Positions 37,302 through 48,456 of a stretch of DNA of 64,000 bases are shown here, in pieces. Position numbers and translations under genes: made by a program. The stretch comes from Cercospora beticola. Its lineage: Eukaryota > Ascomycota > Dothideomycetes > Mycosphaerellales > Mycosphaerellaceae. The notes below the pieces were generated by a model. The model was not told the DNA's origin and ran no database searches. It saw only the letters and a list, made by a program, of their open reading frames with translations. Position 1 is the first letter of the stretch. Each line of letters opens with the position of its first letter. Where the stretch lies: NCBI RefSeq assembly GCF_033473495.1, contig NC_088943.1, positions 434,001 to 498,000 on the forward strand, written 5' to 3'.

Positions 37302-37315
37302 AATATGCTATTGCT
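37302..37315 (+). repeat. Right target-site duplication of the LINE
   Basis: AATATGCTATTGCT, the second copy flanking the insertion. Confidence 0.85.
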
Positions 37316-38615
37316 GAATTGAGCATTAGAATTGACTATGGCAACTAACTTAAAGAGGCAAGCCGACGTGCGAAAATAGGAATTTCTCGTGACCGACTGC
37401 AAATTTTCTTGGCCTGGATGGTGATGTTTCACGGATCGGGACATCTTCGCTTCCCAGGCACAAAAGAGGCGTTGGCGAGAAGGCGGTCTGGAACAATCTA
37501 CGGGCAATCTTCTTAGGCATTTGATAGAGGGACAGAAAGGACAGACTCTCTTCGCTCAAAGAATCCTTCGTCTTGTAAAGGAAAAGATTCCTTCCGACTT
37601 GCGGCTTGCGTTTTGTTCAATCCAGAGCGACCTGAAGACTCCTTGTCGAAACGCGCAGCAACAGCATTCGATCGATCGGCAGTTTTTCTGGTGCCCGCAA
37701 ACGCAATCAAAGCCTCTTTCCTCGATGCGGAATGGCACACGAAACAGAGATCGTGATCACACTCTGGATCATTCTGCTTGAGCGTACCATTCGTTTTTCC
37801 GAGTCGCAACGCAAACGAACAAGGGTCTGCTTGTTTGTCTCCAAAACGCTTCAAGCATGCAGCTTTGCAGATTGGACTCCTCCAGATACAACCATTGTGA
37901 TGCCGCGAGTTGGCCAAGGCAGCAGTCTTCAATGACCTCCCGCCCCAATTGGAGACGAACTCGCTCAGACCTTGAAACTTCCCCAAACCCCAACCCCAGC
38001 CCGTGTTCGCATGACAACATCCAGACTACAGGCCATTTCGAGCTTCTTGTTTTCCAAACCAAATTTGAGATCCTCGAGCCGCAGGCTTGTTTCTTCTTGT
38101 TTGCACCCATCGATTTCTTAATGTCGGTTATGAAATGAAGGAATCGATTCTTGTTGAGACAGCAGCAGCAAGACTGTATCAAAGAAAATGAGCTGCATTT
38201 TCCGCATTGTAAAGCAATTTGCGTTCGTCTAGACTGCTGAGATCGGATCTCCATCTGTTTCGACGCAGCGACTACGACCTACGAGGTAGGTAGAATCCAC
38301 GCCTTGTGGAAAAGCTTCGCCTACATCTGGAGAAGAGAACACAGAACTTGATCATGCTCTCAGGCACACAGTCCAGCTGAGACATGCCGATTTCTCCACT
38401 CCCAACTCAGCGGCCTCTAGACCCGATCTTCTTCCCTTTCACTCTCATCTCTCGCTAAAGATTCACGCAGTGCCCACCTCCCCACAATCCAAACGACAAG
38501 AGCCCTCTTCTCCTCCCCAACAGATCGTCTTTCCACCCTCAACACCCTCCCACATTCCCAACAACATAAGTACTCCCCCACTTACCCCCCAAATTCACAT
38601 TATAGCACCCCGCCC
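37316..38615. other. Intergenic, about 1.3 kb
   Basis: ORFs on both strands lack recognisable motifs or clear splice structure. No gene called. Confidence 0.45.
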
Positions 38616-39170
38616 TCAAACACCGAAAATGTTGATTGTGTTGATGGCTCCTCGAGGGTCCATGTCCACATTCGTCGTCTTGCTATATGTACATTATCAA
38701 ACATGTTAGCACACACATTCCATCACCGTAGACATTAGCAGATCGATTGATTTTATGTTCCTTGTGTGATTACTGCGGACGTTTAGAGGATAGTGTTTCT
38801 TTGCAAAGTGGGGGAAGGGCGGAGGCATTTAGAAAGAAAGCGTTCCTTTCGTTTCGGGGGAGAAGGGTTACGAGACTTACCCAGAGATCTACATCAAAGA
38901 ACCCGCAGCCTTCGCTGAGACGAAAGGAGTGTTTGTTCAGCAATGCTTTATGGCAAAAGCCATTTGGTGGGATCTCTGTCAATGGACTTGGGGAGTTGTC
39001 GTTGTCGCAGTTGTTGCCGTGAAATCTGGCAGGATGTGTTAGTAGTACACGACATCTTGTGAGTTGTGTTTCAATGCGAATAGAAGGTGGTCGTACTGTT
39101 GTACTGTACATGCTGCTTGTGCGAGGGAGATGATGGGGAGGAGAAGAGACAGGGTATGGGTGAGGAGCAT
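38616..39170 (-). CDS. Small secreted protein, three exons (about 93 aa)
   Basis: Exon 1 (39170-39097) encodes a signal peptide (MLLTHTLSLLLPIISLAQA). Exon 2 (39025-38881) continues in phase with CTVQQFHGNNC...NGFCHKALLNKHSF...EGCGFFDVDLW. The first intron has a perfect TACTAACA branch site and a GCCAG acceptor. A GTAAGT donor and a GCTAAC branch support a second intron, but two acceptors four bases apart (TATAG or GCAAG) give different ends. The second gives a short tail ending at 38616 and is used here. Four cysteines lie in the mature part. Family unknown; candidate effector-sized protein. Confidence 0.58.
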
Positions 39171-41575
39171 CTTGCTTGAGAAAATCGGGGATAGTGCGAT
39201 GGATGGAGGATGAGAAGAAGACGAGGGTGTTGAGATATACTACGCATCTGTTTGTCGTGAAAAGGTCATGAGGTCTTGCTGCTTGGTGTAAAGACACAGC
39301 TTAGGCATATTGTGCAACATCAGAACACAAATGTACGTCGCAAACAATTTCGACTTCATGTGGTACACGGCTGTGTGCATTGTTCATCGCAGTTGTGCTT
39401 CGAGCGACCTGCCTCGCGATTGTTGATGGTGACGATGTATGTGGTAGTTGTGCCGTGGCTGAGCTTTAATGTAGAATGAAGGTTCCCCAGATGTTGCAAG
39501 GACTGAAGTCGCGTGCGTGTATCAGCGTGTCGGAGTCAAAACTCGGCGAACTCACATTGGTACGACTCGTCCAACAACAGAAGGCGGGAGGAGAATATTC
39601 GCTCTCCGCATAGGAGAGGAGACACTCAATGCAGGCTCGCCAATCCTATGCGACTGATGGCCAGGGTGGAAGAGCGGAGAGCCGGGTGATGAGTTCGAGC
39701 AACATGGCCATGCCCGTAGAAAGTGCTCGAATCGATTGCTAGCGACATACGCTCTCCACTACCTGGCGTTGCACTCATATAAGAGGCAGCGAACATTGGT
39801 GATCCGGAGAGTCGGCCATTCTCAAACCTCTGGGCAGAGCTTGAAGTGCTTCGTGTATCGTGGAGAAGAACTTCGACGCCACCCATTGCACTGCGTTCAT
39901 TGCGCTATTGCCTTTTCCCACAAAGTACGAAGCCGGTTATGCTGGGTGAGCAGCGAGATCGTCAAACGAGGCGGCATATGCAGGTGCTCATTGAAAGCCT
40001 TATGATCCCATCGCAGCCGCCTCTTTCACGATGGCATGGGAGCGTTCGGACGTGCATAAGACTTTGGAAGGAGAAGGAGGCTCTCAAGGACCGAGCATCG
40101 CTAGCCCAAGGTGTGTCATGGCCAATGAATGCTTCGATGGCTTGCTCTTCGTTCTTGACTTCGCGTTCTTTCGTCCTTTCCTAGTGGAATATCGCTCGCA
40201 TGAAAACCAGTTGCACAAAGCGAGTCCTAGGCGTCCAGCTAACACGACTCGCTGTCAAAGTACAGGCGTAAGGAGTCTTCTGCCAGGCCGATGTGATCGT
40301 AGATGTATGCGTTGGCGACCAGATGCATGTTCATGTGTAGTAAAGAAAGGCTGACTACTGCAGCGGGGAAGCTGAGTGTCCGTTTGGTGATTGGTTGCTG
40401 GACGTCGAAGCCACAAACCCATTGGGTACAATGCGCAAATCTGATCGGGAGTTGACTCCTCAAACCACAAGCTCTGCATCTGGCAGAAATGGTGTATTCG
40501 TTCCAGAACGGCATATCCTGCCAAGACGCGCCCGCGATACTTCTTTTTCGCGAGTTCACGAATATGCTGGAGCATGCCGGTTCCGCAGCGGGCATCATGG
40601 ACAGCAACGTATCAGTTGCGGCTTTGACACATCATCCCATCAGGCGTGGAGATCCTCGAATGCGTTGTCAAACCAGCCCAGGCCTGTCGCTGCATTAAGG
40701 ACCGGTCACTGTAGCGGAAATTGCGGCCCTTCTCTCTCGTATCGCATGCGAGTAGTTGCATTGGCCGAGTCAGTCGATTCGATCGATATCGGAGCATGCA
40801 TTTGCCTTGCATTGTTGGTGTTGTTCCAGAACGGATGTGCCAAGCATAGCCAGGTTGAAGTAACTCCCACTGTGAGGGCCCCTCGTTCACCAACATCCCA
40901 CTCCTCAGCACATCCATTCGTGCATGGAAACACCAGAGTACGAGCTCGCAAAGTGCAGTCGATCGCTCTCTTCACGAATCGCGTAGTCCAAAGGAGCTTG
41001 CTTCCGCTCGCTGCAAAATCCAGCCGAGGTCGGCAAAATCGGGACAGGCCGGAGCATTTCCGCATGCAGAGCTTGCAAGTTCGAATCACAGCCTCATCTT
41101 ATCAGATGAGCAAAGCATACTCTGCCCGCGCATACTGGCTCGATCGCGAAAGCTCCCTTTTCTCCGAGACGAGAGCGAAAGTCGTAAGTTCGTCGTCAGA
41201 CGTGCCTGGCTCGTTTTGTGCGAAGCCGACCGGGGAAGTGCTGGGACGCCCGCCGTGACCGGATTGGATCTTGCAAGGCTTTGCAGGGTCCGCGGAGTGT
41301 TGGCCGTGGCGATGACGGACGGTGAGGAGGAGAGGAAGTGAACGATTCGATCTGTTATTGTACCGCGCATTGTGCGGAAGAAGAGAGTCGGCGAGGTTTG
41401 TTGAGAGCGAAAGTTCCAGTCGCCGTTCGCATCTCAGGCTGTCCTGGTAGGCGGCCGCGTCTCATTTCTCAAACTTCGATCTCGTCCAGCGACAGAGCGG
41501 AAGCGTCCACGGAGGCCTTCGACTCGGAGATTCCGACCTGGAATTGGCGTCCATCACACGAGAAGCACATTCAAC
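39171..41575. other. Intergenic, about 2.4 kb
   Basis: Several ORFs of 100-290 codons occur on both strands (for example 40395-41258 plus), but none shows family motifs or supporting splice sites. Possibly decayed sequence. Confidence 0.4.
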
Positions 41576-41887
41576 ATGCCCAAGACCATTCGCCAACTTC
41601 TCACCGAACCCAGCAGCAACCCGAGATACGTGCGGCTGCACAACGCCAGCTATTCATCCCGCGAACTGCTCGGTGAAATCATCTCGATGGCCGGCAGAAT
41701 CGTACGTCGCGTCTCCGAGGCTCAGATGTCCAGCAATGATGAGCGGTGGTGGCCGATTCGAGAGATTGCGAGCAAATGGGACAGTATTCGGGCATATCCG
41801 GAGATGCTGCAGGATGCAGATGCGGAGCTGTTGAAGATTCTGGTGCTGGATGCATATGCCGACTTGGAGAGGTTGGAAGGAAGGTGA
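41576..41887 (+). CDS. Hypothetical small protein (103 aa)
   Basis: ATG in a good context (caacATG) and an unbroken 103-codon frame with protein-like composition, rich in Leu, Glu and Arg. Stretches such as RELLGEIISMAGRIVRRV and AELLKILVLDAYADLERLEGR are predicted helical. There is no signal peptide or membrane span. I do not recognise a family. It could be a conserved fungal orphan; a chance ORF cannot be excluded. Confidence 0.5.
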   Translation: MPKTIRQLLTEPSSNPRYVRLHNASYSSRELLGEIISMAGRIVRRVSEAQMSSNDERWWPIREIASKWDSIRAYPEMLQDADAELLKILVLDAYADLERLEGR

Positions 41888-42878
41888 TGGAGGAGGCCGC
41901 GAAGTGGTCTTGAGACTAAGGATCCGGCTAGGTGGGGTGTAGGTGTGGGGCTGGAAGAGGAGTCTGTTACTCGTGAGCTGTCTGTGGCGCACAGTCTTCA
42001 ACACTGAGCAGAGATGGGAGAGAGAGGTTTGACATGATATGAGGAGGTGAAGTCGCGGGGAACTGTGGGCAAAGGCATGAAGGAACGAAAGGAATGGATA
42101 CCCAATGGGCTGGTGATCGCGAAGGACGCGCAAATGTACCTGCGCTTGGAGCAATTGGCGTATAGCGGTGCAGTGGAAGCACACAAAATGTGGTTTCGAT
42201 ATCAACAAGATGTTTCGCGACGATGGCAGAGTGCAATGCAACCTCTCGCAATGTTTCTGGCTCTTGTATAGTCTTGTCAAGTGGCTTGTTCGTGGTCTCT
42301 CAGTCTTGTGTTCATCTTCTGTGTGGATAACACTGAAACGAGCTCATCACGGTGGAGGCTGTATGGTCGACGATGAATGGCAGCAGGTGAAGTCCAAGTG
42401 CGATTGATAAAAGGTGGAAAGAGCAGAGCAAAAACGTAATACATGCCCAGTCAGGCATCCAGGCACGCTTGTGGCACGGCACCTGATCCGGTCAGCGTAT
42501 CAGAGCAATTCTGATTACAACGCCTTGTCCCAAAACAGGCGACAGCGCTCCCGCCATCTTTCCGCTGCATCAGAACTCTATTTCCAGTGACATTTTTACC
42601 ATATTCGAGACACTTTTGCTCAGCCCGTGCTGCGTTCACCAAACAGAAGTCAAGTACCCCAGGCGTTCAACACCGCTTCAACGCCTCTGCACGACTAGAC
42701 CGGGGCCCCGGAGATAGTGGAACACGTTCAGTAATCGATGCACAGAAAGCCCAACGTCAGCTGTCACCAGTATCCGATGTAGAATGGGGCAATGTAGCTG
42801 TCTAGATAAATGTACACGCTTCACAATTCTTAAGACGCCGGCGAAGTGATGCTTTCTGCCCTCTATTCAATCCTCTAA
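41888..42878. other. Intergenic, two doubtful short ORFs
   Basis: A 74-codon plus ORF (42047-42271) and a cysteine-containing minus ORF (42451-42642, ending PQACLDA) are open. Neither has a signal peptide exon or known motif that I could find. Confidence 0.3.
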
Positions 42879-45220
42879 CTAGATCTTCAACTCCCTCACC
42901 GCCGCCTCAATCGTCTCCTGGCCCCCAGGCCTCGAAGCCGGCCCCCTCAAAATATTCGGATACTCCGAACTAATCCTCTTCCAATCCACCTCTGTCCACA
43001 CATTCTTCCCAAAAAACTCCAACATCCTCTCCACACTCTCCGGAAGTTTCACACCCATCTCCAACGCCGTCCGATGCAACATCCGATTAATCCCTCTCGG
43101 TAGCATCAAATGCATGCTAAAAGCCAAAAGACATCGACAGCAATCTTCAAACGCAGCAATGACTTCTGGGGCGTGAAGGCAGCGTTTGCTGGGATCCTTG
43201 TCGCGATCCATACATCGGAGGAGGATTGAAGCCACCATGGCGGCGACTTGAAAGAGGAAGGGGGGAGTTTGTTTGTAGCCGTAGTGTTGGCGGTAGTCTC
43301 GGAGGATTGCGGTGCTTTGGATCGCGTAGCGGAGGGTACGTGAGCGGACTGCGTCTCGTTCGACTTTGTCGAAGTAAATGCTGGCTTCGCTGAGGAGGAC
43401 TTCGGCCCAGTGGTCGTTGAGCATCATTTGCGCGACGAAGTATTGGGCGCTGTGGACGTGTCAGCCACGCATTCGTGCCGATCCATCATACTCATGCAAA
43501 CATACTGGAATTCGTACAGAGGTGTCGGCATTTTAGGCGTGTAATGGAGTGGAGCCGGTAGGTACTGATACCAATACCGCATTCTCGATTCCAATTCCCT
43601 GACACCTTTCCAAAAGGCCGGCTGCGTGAGATCTCGATCTTCGGCGCAGACGTCGTGGAGTATTTCCCACAAGAACGCACTCAGAGACTGGTTCTCCAGG
43701 GCCATCAGGTTCATGTGCATCGGGATGGGATCTTGCCGGGAACAAGGATACGGCCGCCAAAGCATCACTTCATCCTTCAAGATATGCCTGAGGTCGGGCG
43801 CGTTTTTGGCACAGACAATTTCGTTTCCGGACTTGCCGAATAGTCCCATGATCCAGTACCTGCCATGCGGTCAGTGGAGGTCGCGAGTTCGTAGACAGTT
43901 TTTCTCACATGTGATTTCGAACGACACATGATGCGATGCAGGCGCGAGCTCTTTTGTATGCCCGTGTGGCCTGCGCGTCCATGTCGCACGGGATCTCTGA
44001 GCTGTTCAAGTCTTTGATCATGCGCGCCAGATCTTGGTGAAGCGACCATCCAAGCCGATCTTGGCCACGCCACGAGGATCTGGTTAGCCCGTCAATGGCA
44101 ACGCTGGGCACCGTGTGCAGCAGACTGAAAACCTACTCTCCAGATAGGATCGATAATGCCTGAGCATTCGTGATTGACACCCGGCCCTTCTCCAACTCCC
44201 ACAATCGAAGAGCCTCTTTGTGGTAGTGTTCACCCCGGGTGAGATAGTCGTGGTCGTATGTGAAAGCCTCGTCGTGCTCAGAAAATAGCTACAGATCGTC
44301 AGTGTTACTAAACAAGAGGTGTAATGGTCAGTCATAGCTACCGAGCCACATGCGAGAACTGCATGAACGAGCAGCGGCGAACAGAAATGACTGTGCTGAT
44401 CACGAGATCGCATGTCTGCCAGGAACAGATCGGGTTCTAGATGCCTAGCAAATGGATTGGTCACAGAAAGATACGTGGAGACCAAATCCGAGACGCCGTC
44501 ATCAGTGCTGCTGCTGCTGCTGACCCATGGCGATGCAGGAACGCGGTGAATCGGTACTGACTTGCGTTGATCTCTGGGGTCATGCCCGTTCGTACGCGGC
44601 TCCTTGGAGGATTGTGGAGTCTCAGTCAGCATGCCGTTGGTGACTGGCAGTCTTCCAGTGATTTCCTCGAGCTTGATAACGCGGCTCCGGAGTGATCTCA
44701 GGGCATCAGGCGCGGGCATTTGGTGGAGTCCGAGAGAGTTGTTGAAGATATGCTCCGCAACGGCTACGATATCCTTGAGTGGGGCTGTCGGCTGCGCGAG
44801 TGAAATGAAAAGCTGCCCATAGACCCGCTGCTCATACATGAAGTTGTGCGCTTGTTGGATATCGTGGTGATGCCCGAGAACGCCGCGGATGGACTGGCCC
44901 GCTCGCACTCGACGTAGAATGTCAAAGGCTTGGTCTTGGTCGGCCGTCATGAGCAGATTATGGAGCTCCATGACGGGCTCCGTGGCCTGCAGCATTTCAT
45001 CGTGCTTCCGCTTGATGGCTTGCCTTCGGGTCTCGTTTTCTTGTGTGATCCAGACACATTCTACACCGGCGGCGGCACAGGAAGCGCAAGGCCTCTCTCC
45101 GCCGCATTTGGTCTTCCGCACGCGACATCGTTGACACGCCGCCGCGGCCTGTTGGCGTTTGGCGCGGCCAAAGGCGTGGAGCAGGACGTCGCTGGCCGCC
45201 GAATCTGCTCGATCCCCCAT
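42879..45220 (-). CDS. Zn(II)2Cys6 transcription factor with fungal-specific TF domain
   Basis: Nuclear DNA-binding regulator of 708 aa in five exons: 45220-44342, 44288-44137, 44079-43909, 43859-43506 and 43449-42879, all in phase. The N-terminus holds the binuclear zinc cluster CQRCRVRKTKCGGERPCASC...C. It is followed by a linker, the NPFARHLEPDLFLADM block and the middle homology region (for example DRLGWSLHQDLARMI). The first donor (GTAGCT) is weak. It lies just downstream of a paralogous regulator (45687-48012) in the same direction, so the two probably arose by tandem duplication. The target genes are unknown; the neighbouring transporter is a candidate. Confidence 0.9.
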
Positions 45221-45686
45221 GTGCTTGCTTTCTGGCCCGGTTCCGATCGGATCACTTGGCTTGATTTTGGCGGGAGATGCAGAGCGATTCCAGCATGCTT
45301 ATGAGATACGTCTGGCGCCCACGCGACGCCACGGAGCTGCGAGTTGTGCAGTTGTGCACAGGGCTGAAATGCGGCAATCAAAGTCAATGTGTCGGAAGTC
45401 CACTCCCGAACGCTGTGAAGACCGCATTTCTCCGTGCCAAGACCTGGAAGCCAGGATCCTGAGGGTCTCGATGGCGAAAATCTGCGTCGTCATCGGGACT
45501 GGGGACGTTCCTGCAGAAGCAACGAGATGTTGGGTGGCAAGAGAAGTGGGGAATGTCGCGGCAACAGAGCGGATGCAGGACAGGTGTCGGAGTCTGGACG
45601 CTTTCCTATCGGACTTATGTCCGGCGTCCATGAGAACAACTCCGACTCAAGCCAACCGTATCTGGACGCAAGCACTCGTAAAAGCC
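45221..45686. promoter_or_regulatory. Spacer between the two regulators
   Basis: Promoter region of the first regulator and 3' flank of the second. No other feature seen. Confidence 0.4.
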
Positions 45687-48012
45687 TCAACTAAAATTGA
45701 TCAACTCATCAAACAGAGCATCATCTTCAACTTCCGCATCGTCCGTCTCAGCAAGCACAGTTGATTCCAATCTCGAAGCCAATTCCTCCACAGTCCCCGG
45801 CCTCTCCTTCAACTCGCCCACATCGAGATTCATCTGAATGCCCGAATATGATTTCGTCGGATCATGCTGCTCCCCATGTCGTGACAGCTCTTGCGCGAGG
45901 AATCGAGCTCGTGACGCTGGCATCTTGCCAGACTCCACTGCGAGGGCCAACAGGCCTTTGAAGCACAAGCTCGCAACAGGGTACGCGGTGCTCAACACAC
46001 CGTATCCGTAGAGGCAAGCCATGAAGTAGAACTGCCATTCCGGGTCGTTTGCCGAATTCGCGAGGACGGCGTTGGCGATGAATAGCAAGGACGGATGCCA
46101 GTAGATGTTATATATCGCTTGCGAATAGTAGAGCCGCATCTCGATCATGAGTCGTTTGAGCTGTCGCAAGGATGCAGCCGAGATGCTTTCGGGACTAACT
46201 AGAGCCCGGGGAGTCGAATGTTCGGAGGACGACCTTCTTTCCGGATCACGGTCGCATGAGTGTGACGATCGCACCATGGTACCAAATTCTGCACGAAGTA
46301 CTTAGCTTTTCAATCCGTGGATATTGCGGAGGAGATGTACGCACTGGAAGATCGCTATGTGATGTGGCACTCGCGTGCCCTGGGAAGGCTCGACCGCGAA
46401 CTCTTCAGCAAGTGCAAGCAGCTGCTGATACTTGGATTCCATGGCTGCTAGTGGCACGCGTTCGGCCGTGTTTTCGGGCGCGCCGGAATACAGGATAACG
46501 ATTTCTCGGCAGAGACGCCAGAATTTGCAGATGTGGTTGATTGTTGTTCCCATGTACGAGGGCAGCTTGAACCCTGGTGAGCCCGGGATGAAAAGAGACG
46601 GGGTGGCTCTGGTGGGCGGATGTTGATAGTAGAAAGCGTACCCGCTGATGTGGTCAGCGTACGACGGAACAGCGCGCAAAAGGAAGACTCACCAAGTGAC
46701 GCAGAAATAACCCCAAGCAATATGTGCTCGTGATCGAGTGTCGTCGCTCAGCGGGTTGGTTTCTGACACATGTGGAGCAGAATCTGGGTCGCCATCTTCC
46801 AGACCCAATCGGTCTGCCATCTTGCGAGCGAGCTTCAGATATTTCATTCCATCTTTGTCGTGCCCATTGCTCGAGCCGGCATAGGCCATGTTGGCCAACG
46901 CGGCAACATGGAGTAGCGAGTCGGTACTCTGATCAGCCTCCCACATCTTGTTCGCCTCGTCGTACAACTGCCAAGCGAGGCTTGGTGCAGTAGCGTCGAA
47001 GACCGTATATGGGTGCTGCGAACTTCATAAGCTCCGCAGTTTCCGTGGCAGGAGCACACATACACATCCATAGTAGAGCACTGCGTTCACGAGGAATGGC
47101 GAGCAGAATCGGAGCTTGTGGGCAAGGAGATCACCGAGGAACAGATCGGCGTCAAAGGTACCGAGGACGGGATGCATGTTCTCCAAGTACAGGGAGATAA
47201 TCGAGGCAGCGGTATCGTTGGAAACAGGCACGGTCGTCCAGTAGGAGATTTGGAGGTCTCGAAGGCTGGCATCACAGAGGGCATGCTTTTGCCGCAGCCT
47301 CGACGGTGGACTGACTTCGCCGATAGTCAACCTGATCTATTGTCAACGCAACAACGTATGTGGGGCTGCTGCTCATGATGTACTTACTGAGACCGGAATG
47401 GCGATTCGGCGAAAGTCAGCAGAGCGTTCGCGACAGCTTCTGAAGGCCCGTGAGGCTCGAGGATTTGGTATGCATTCGGATGCTTGCACATCAACTCGAA
47501 CTCCAATGCCGATTGTGTGTACGGTATTGTCGCTCGTACAGTCTCATGATATGAAGGCGAAGCACTATGGGTCAGGCTCGCTGGCTGCACAACCTCGCCG
47601 AGCATGTCGAAGAACTGTCTGCTGGATGCATCGCTGCTACTGGACAACGTTCTCGAATTGGTGTCGATATTTGCACGCGATTGCTCGAGCAGCCTACGTA
47701 GATTCATCACTTCATCTCGGAGGGCTTGATTTTCCTGCCGCCGCGCTGTTGCAGGCAATTCTGTGGCATATTGGCATATTTGAGATTGATTCAGGCAGGA
47801 TGTGCAGGATGGCCTTAACCCGTCACACTAGGCTGCGGTTAGCAGATGTCGCGGTGCTCGTCACGACCGGGAGCGAAAGTCGCCTTGGTCTTTCGCGAGC
47901 GACATCGTTCGCAGGCCATGGAAATCACCACTCGTCTCTTCTTCTCTGAGGGCCCTCCACTCGCGCCGGGAGAGCCGGCGGAAGTGCGGTTCGACGCATT
48001 CTTGGAGGCCAT
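45687..48012 (-). CDS. Zn(II)2Cys6 transcription factor, unusual splice sites
   Basis: The start at 48012 gives MASKNASNRT...KKRRVVISMACERCRSRKTK. The zinc cluster is completed across an intron by CDGLRPSCTSCLNQSQIC. That intron (47883-47828) begins with GC, not GT, but has a good CTAAC branch and CTAG end. Further exons are 47827-47388, 47331-47064, 47015-46693, 46644-46345 and 46288-45687. In the last exon the frame breaks after LMRP: either a weak 55-bp intron (46249-46195) is removed, restoring a 668-aa product, or the gene carries a one-base frameshift. It is paralogous to the regulator at 42879-45220 (shared FCSPFLVNAVL/FCSPLLVHAVL block). The next gene upstream, on the same strand, is an MFS carrier. 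Confidence 0.8.
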
Positions 48013-48456
48013 GGATCAGTCCGGCTGGCGTGGCGTAGCGGCGTCCATGCGGTGTGGCAGAATCAGGTGCATTGCTCCCACGCAGAGGCGTCTTGAGGTC
48101 CTGCAAAAGTCGTTGTTTTCCGCTTGCACATGTCTGTGGTCTAGGCGAGGCCCGGATAATAAAACATATCCGTGTGACCCAATCGGATGCCGATCCCGGG
48201 TCCCTCCATTTCACTTTGACCCACCCTGCGCTGAAGATGTAAGGAGACTCTTCCCATCGCGATTGCCATGAGACTCTCGAATTCTTCATCACCCACTCAT
48301 ACTCATCGACTGAGAAGCAACGCCACGGTGGCATACGAATGAAGTGGTTATCGACATCAATTCTGCAATCTGCGTACGAGCTTATTGTATATCAAGATCT
48401 CAGGATCGCAGAGCATATTTCAGGCCACCGAGTCTGCTGCAACACCCGATCCGTGA
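48013..48456. promoter_or_regulatory. Spacer between regulator and MFS carrier
   Basis: 3' flank of the carrier and promoter of the regulator, about 440 bp. No other feature seen. Confidence 0.4.

Noticed and set aside
41069..41085. tRNA B-box-like GTTCGAATCA
   Set aside because: No matching A box, cloverleaf or acceptor stem at the right distance.
40395..41258. 287-codon plus-strand ORF
   Set aside because: No motif, no good start context, and competing ORFs on the other strand; likely chance.
42451..42642. Cysteine-containing minus-strand ORF ending PQACLDA
   Set aside because: No signal peptide exon or ATG could be joined to it with believable splice sites.
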